Under the pieces are notes generated by a model that was not told the DNA's origin, made no database searches, and worked only from the letters and a program-made list of their open reading frames with translations. Source: Scenedesmus sp. ARA3 (lineage: Eukaryota > Chlorophyta > Chlorophyceae > Sphaeropleales > Scenedesmaceae). From it: a stretch of DNA of 64,000 nt. Location of the stretch: positions 1 to 64,000 of the forward strand of contig RWJK01001821.1 of the NCBI GenBank assembly GCA_004335835.1, in the 5' to 3' direction. The number at the start of each line of letters is the position of its first letter. Position 1 is the stretch's first letter. The position numbers and the translations under genes were made by a program. Below, piece by piece: positions 60,110 through 64,000 of this stretch.

Positions 60110-60364
60110 AGCTGGTGATGCCGTCACTGCTGCTGCACTTACATACAGTCCTCTGTATGCGTTCTTTGGCAGTTCTGGCTCAGCCCAAGGATCCTTCAAA
60201 TTGTCCAGAAATGGGTTGTCTAGACGTGGTATGCCGGCAGGGAAAGGGTTCGAGGGATCGATGCCATCTTTGTCATTGGTCTGAAAGCTAAAGCCATGTC
60301 CAGTCATCGCGCAGCACCCGACAAAAAGCAGCAGCGTAGCTGCTATACATGTATGGTAGGCCAT
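55730..60364 (-). CDS. Secreted L-gulonolactone oxidase-like FAD enzyme
   Basis: Plant GulLO proteins oxidise aldonolactones such as L-gulono-1,4-lactone toward ascorbate; the substrate here is inferred. Exons in transcription order: 60364-60143, 59897-59674, 59463-59244, 58892-58671, 58204-58153, 57936-57578, 57362-57253, 57057-56961, 56717-56517, 56239-56126, 55819-55730; 636 aa, all phases fit. A signal peptide is clear (MAYHTCIAATLLLFVGCCAM). The FAD-binding PCMH-type half reads VRPESTEQLAAAAKDLRAR, MTKVLTVDSAKKQMRVQAQM, LPWWQGLTLAGVFATSSHGTG and WVDARGEVHTS. The second half has WRPDVKKYT and YYVMRFGRTPESY. The C-terminal Cys-rich box (CYCE, DEHCADGFGCMPS, TCRP) is typical of plant GulLO-type proteins. 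I could not find the HWAK motif of other aldonolactone oxidases. The 52-base exon 5 was placed by phase. Confidence 0.8.
58544..58605 (-). repeat. Donor-side decoy in the oxidase gene
   Basis: The exon end DDIEKLLK with its GTGAGC donor (real junction 58671) is copied 122 bases downstream, with 34 identical bases. The intron sequence after it (TGTACCATTGTACCC-like) is also duplicated near 58420. Confidence 0.92.
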
Positions 60365-61078
60365 TATGTTATTTACAGTGCTCTCTGGCCGAATGTGGCG
60401 GACAAATTTTTTGGTCGGTCGGGTCCCGCCCAATCCTGCAAGGCAGCTCTACGCAGGATATGGCCGATTCCCGCAGTCAAGTGCCTGAGGCAATGCAAAT
60501 ATGACGAATATGTAAGCTACTGCATGTTTGGGGGCGTCATACATCAGAGCTTGCCAAAAATAACGATGCTGCTATAGCCGGCTAACAAGTTATTGTCGCG
60601 GTCGAGGCCACAGGGCCGGCAAAAACACGATAAAGAAACACTGGGTTGCAAGTTCTGCTGAATCAACACACGAAATTGCGCATGCTGCGGCTGGAGTGCC
60701 AGCTACAGCTGCATGCAGTGCCCGGCACATGTGCAGTGAGCCACGAGGCCAATGCATTGCAACACAGCGAGTGAGACGAGTGACGTACGCATAAATGCCA
60801 GAACAAATTGATACGGTATGCTTTAAAGCATGGATTGAATGGGCTGTGACAGATTCAAGTTGTGTGCAGTGGCTTTGACTTCCTGTGTCCTACACTTCCA
60901 GCTGTTTCCCAAAAAAAACCCTAGCAGTGGTTGCAGCTAGCAACGTGGCATTTCTGCATGCGTGTGCGATCCTGATTGTGTCAGCAACCACACAAACTCA
61001 ACCGTTCAGATCAGCAGTCGTGCATGGTCATCAAGCCTGACACTGCCGCAGCATGCAAGGCTTCAGCCACGGCAACAA
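60365..61078 (-). other. Intergenic between CFAP119 and the oxidase gene
   Basis: 714 bases between two minus-strand genes; no exon seen. It should contain the CFAP119 3' end and the oxidase promoter. Confidence 0.4.
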
Positions 61079-62990
61079 TCATTTGTGTGGCGGTGCGGTC
61101 TGTTGTGACACCTGCTGCTGTTGCTGCTGCTGCTCCATCTGCGCTACACGTGACATCAATGCTGCGGCCTTTGCTGCATAGCCTGCGCTGAGCGTCTGCT
61201 GTATGTCCTCCAGGCGCAGTGCCACCAGCTTGTCAACGGCCTCAACCAGTGTCTGCGGCTTCTGCAGAGCAGCGGCATTCACATGAAGGCAGAAACAGTG
61301 AAATTCCGCAGCATCAGCAAGCTATCGATTGTGATCATGCATCCTAGTAACAGCGCTAGCTCACTGCGGCAGTCACAACAAGAGCGATAGCATGGGTCTC
61401 AGCAGATCAAGACCAGCCTGGCAGTGACAGCTGGTGACATCGGCACAGCACGCTTCCGCCATGCAAAAAGAGCGGCAGAAGCGTAACGTACAGCGATCAC
61501 ACTATTTGCTGCTGTATCTCTGTTCAAACTCGGTTCTCACCCGCTGCAGCTGCTCCTGCCGCGCCGCTGCCTCTTCCGCCTGGCGCTGAGCAACGCGGGC
61601 TGCTTCCTCTGCCTCCCTGGCCGCTGCAGCTGCCGCCTCAGCTGCTGCTGCTTCAGCTGCTGCTTGCGCCTGCTCTGCTGCCAGGTGGGCCTGCCAGTCA
61701 GCCTCAGGCAGGGCTTGCTCCAGTGCAGGCGGCGCCACAGCTGACTCCACCTGGCAAGGGCGGGAAGGACAGCGCGCAGTTCAGCCATCTGGTGTTGCCA
61801 TCAGTGTGGCTTGCAGCGTTTCCAGGTGGCAAGCTGCTTGTGAAGCGGCAGTGTATGCGCTGTATGTATCAGTGTACAGTGCATGATTGGCAGATATATC
61901 TTTTGTGTGCATGGCAGCAATCTTACTTATTATGCTGCTAAGCACGGCAGACCTTACCGGCAGGTGGAACTGGTGCTGCGTGTGTGCCTGGAGCCGCGTG
62001 AACACCAGCTGGTAGAGGCTGTAGTGCTGCAGCAGGCCTTTGGTGAAGCTGGCAGCCAGCACAGACACAGCATCAGGGGACAAGCATGCCGAGCTGGCAC
62101 TGCCTGCTGCTGCTGCTACTGCTGGCGCTGCGCTGCACAGCTGCAGCAGGGAGCTGCGTAGCAGCTCCTGGCATTCCTCTCTGCTGCGGCCATCTGCAGG
62201 ACATACGAAGGCAAGCGCAGTGAGGCGGTGCTTGGGGCCAGTTTGTGGGTGTCAAGCTACATGGTTATGATCCTGGACATGCTTGCAGGGTCTGGCCAGC
62301 AGCATCAATGCCCATTGCATGCACCATGATGCTTGTTGAATGCATGAAATGCTGACAGCATATGGCAGCAGCTGATAGCAGAGCGGCTGCTCTTACCTGC
62401 ACAGCCCTGCAGCAGCTGCTGTCCAATGCTGAGCACTGCTGCTGTTTGTTCTGACCCCAGGTGCAGCTTGTGGCACTGCCTGCAAGCACAAAGCAGCACG
62501 CATAGCCCCACACGATAATGATGCAAGGGGAGACTGTGTGTTCATGGGGCTGCAAAGGGATGCAATACTTATGACTGCTGAATGTTGACAGCACTGGCTT
62601 GCATCCAACTCAGCACATCAGAAGCTGACTCTGCGTATTTCAGGACAAGCAGGCACCTACTCTAGCATGGCGGCAGCAAAGTCCAAAGTGATGGCGCTGC
62701 GTGCATCATGCTTGTACTCCGGCAGGTCAAGCGCTTCTGCCAAAAACCTGCATGTCACAGCATGCAAACTTTCTGTCAACAGCAGATGAGTACCGAGTGC
62801 ACGCTGCATGCCTGTTGACATGATGTCAGGCTGAAGAGGCCAAGCTGACAGGCGGCAAAAACAAGTGATCAACTCTTGTCGTTCAATCCAACCTTGTAGC
62901 ATCAGTAGGCGTCTTTTTCAGCTGGTTGTAGCCTTCCTGCTGTTCTGATGTGAGCAACAGCTGGGGAATTGTGGCCACATCAGCGGTCAT
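61079..62990 (-). CDS. CFAP119: Cilia- and flagella-associated protein 119 (CCDC189) homologue
   Basis: CFAP119/CCDC189 is an axoneme-associated protein needed for cilium and sperm-tail function in animals. Exons in transcription order: 62990-62893, 62747-62661, 62479-62397, 62193-61958, 61750-61541, 61261-61079; 298 aa, all phases fit. The conserved core is present: LDLPEYKHDARSAITLDF, LGSEQTAAVLSIGQQLL, REECQELLRSSLLQL, LSPDAVSVLAASFTKGLLQH and YSLYQLVFTRLQAH. These line up with the human protein as I remember it. The second half is a highly charged Ala/Glu helix (EQAQAAAEAAAAEAAA). If the GTGAGA donor at 61540 is not used, translation stops at 61502; splicing into the exon ending 61079 adds VEAVDKLVALRLEDIQQTL and is preferred. 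It is head-to-head with eS24. Confidence 0.75.
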
Positions 62991-63420
62991 CTCTGCTTGC
63001 CAGGTGTGTCCTACACTACTAGTAGTTGACCAGCCTTGCAATGCTCTGATGCGTGACCGAGATACTCACTACCAGCACAAAATACTTTATACACACGTTT
63101 TGCTTGTCAGCTGCTCTCAGCGATGCTGCTTTGATGCTGAACTGCACAGGAGGGTGGATGCTGGTGCTATGCGCAAAGCACAGAAAAGCTTGTCAAGAAC
63201 GAATAGTTTTCGAAAACAATCGTCACAGGCATCTGCAAACAAGAAATTGCCTACACAGTCGAAAGTGACAGGCCGAGGGTTCATGGTCCTCCTCCTGCTG
63301 CTGCTGCTCATAGCACACTGCATCGTCTGATTCGTCCTCTTTTGAAACGCACGGAGCACCACGGTGCAGTCTTGCTTCTGTGTGGCACCAGCTTGCGTCT
63401 GAGGCCGCCAAGCAGCAAAC
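62991..63420. promoter_or_regulatory. Shared upstream region of CFAP119 and RPS24
   Basis: 430 bases separate the divergent start codons of a cilia gene and a ribosomal protein gene. No specific site is recognised. Confidence 0.45.
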
Positions 63421-63695
63421 ATGGCAGACAAGTCTTGCACCATCAGGACTCGCAAGTTCATGACCAACAGGCTCCTTGCAAGGCGCCAGTGTGTCGTGGA
63501 CGTGCTGCACCCCGGCCGCGCTAATGTGTCCAAGAGCGAAATCAAGGACAAGCTCGCCTCCATGTACAATGTCCGCGACCCCAATCAGATCTTCGTGTTC
63601 GGCTTCAGGACAAACTTTGGTGGTGGCAAGTCCACCGGCTTTGGCCTGATCTATGACGACGTCAAGTCCGCAGAGAAGTTTGAGCCAAAGTACAG
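63421..63695 (+). CDS. RPS24: 40S ribosomal protein eS24, first exon (3' truncated by window)
   Basis: This is a cytosolic small-subunit ribosomal protein. One exon of 275 bases encodes 91 residues and two bases of the next codon, ending at a GTGAGG donor. [20 protein letters not shown], then [40 protein letters not shown] and the end [14 protein letters not shown] match eS24 along the whole length. The basic C-terminal third (about 40 residues) should lie in an exon beyond 64000; I see no candidate in the remaining 305 bases. The ATG is the first in the exon and gives the standard N-terminus. It shares its upstream region with CFAP119. Confidence 0.95.
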
Positions 63696-64000
63696 GTGAG
63701 GCAGGGGCACTGCTGGTGGGCTGGGTGGCTGCATGTAGCAGCCAGGGAGTTGGATATGTTCGTATTAGAGTGCTGTGACTGCAGCATGGCTAGGCAGGGC
63801 ATGCAGGCTCTTGGCAGCAGCGCAGCGCCCTTGCTGCAGCCGGCGCGGCTGCTGCTGTTTGAGAGGAGCTCAGCAGCACATCGGCAGCTGCTCAGGTTTA
63901 ATGCAGCCCGTTTGTACAGCTGCACAGCCAGACATCACAGCCAATACGACACCGGTTTGGCCTGGGTGGCAGCAGCAGCGCCGTTGTCGACTGGAATGCA
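63696..64000 (+). other. First intron of RPS24, running off the window
   Basis: It starts at the GTGAGG donor. No acceptor followed by eS24-like sequence is present. Confidence 0.6.

Noticed and set aside
61502..61540. Stop codon at 61502 as the end of CFAP119
   Set aside because: Using the GTGAGA donor at 61540 joins the exon at 61261 in phase and extends the charged helix. Kept only as a possible alternative end.

Overview
The window is nuclear DNA of a green alga, most likely a chlorophycean (Chlamydomonadales or Sphaeropleales). The reasons are dense GT-AG introns of roughly 100-400 bases, GC-rich coding sequence full of CAG/GCA (Gln/Ala) runs, CAG acceptors, TGTAA-type 3' signals, a nuclear plastid ribosomal protein gene, an octotricopeptide (OPR) protein and a cilia protein. 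I rebuilt the genes exon by exon. Every junction listed keeps the reading frame, which is the main support for the models.

Layout, left to right. (1) 1-7756 (+): 3' part of an SHPRH-type SNF2 helicase/RING E3 ligase, 5' end outside the window. (2) 8609-12402 (+): UBXN7-type UBA-UAS-UIM-UBX adaptor of Cdc48/p97. (3) 13660-15887 (-): phosducin/TXNDC9-like thioredoxin-fold protein. (4) 16921-17518 (+): plastid ribosomal protein uS17. (5) 19906-23187 (-): sugar-phosphate/phosphate translocator-like carrier. (6) 24104-27116 (-): unrecognised coiled-coil protein. (7) 27605-28914 (+): possible F-box protein with Q-rich tail. (8) 30083-35957 (+): OPR protein. (9) 36476-42321 (+): organellar asparaginyl-tRNA synthetase. 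(10) 43328-51545 (-): STT3, the catalytic subunit of oligosaccharyltransferase. (11) 52599-54954 (+): Q-rich protein with two probable SpoVS/Alba-like domains. (12) 55730-60364 (-): secreted L-gulonolactone-oxidase-like FAD enzyme. (13) 61079-62990 (-): CFAP119/CCDC189 cilia protein. (14) 63421 to beyond the edge (+): ribosomal protein eS24, first exon only. The genes do not form one pathway. Two (SHPRH, UBXN7) are ubiquitin-system genes, and uS17, the OPR protein and the organellar AsnRS all serve organelle gene expression. Four head-to-head pairs share upstream regions of 0.4-1.1 kb.

The most unusual property is architectural. In six of the genes, introns contain extra degraded copies of the adjoining exon edge together with its splice site, offset from the true junction by about 95-150 bases and in places forming arrays of 3-6 copies. 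Acceptor-side copies always lie upstream of the true exon and donor-side copies always downstream, and two copies duplicate the stop-codon end of a gene. This is what repeated tandem duplication across exon-intron boundaries would leave, and it would lengthen introns and fill them with decoy splice sites. A second striking element is a 78-bp-stem hairpin inside an STT3 intron. CTG repeats also repeatedly stand where the polypyrimidine tract should be.
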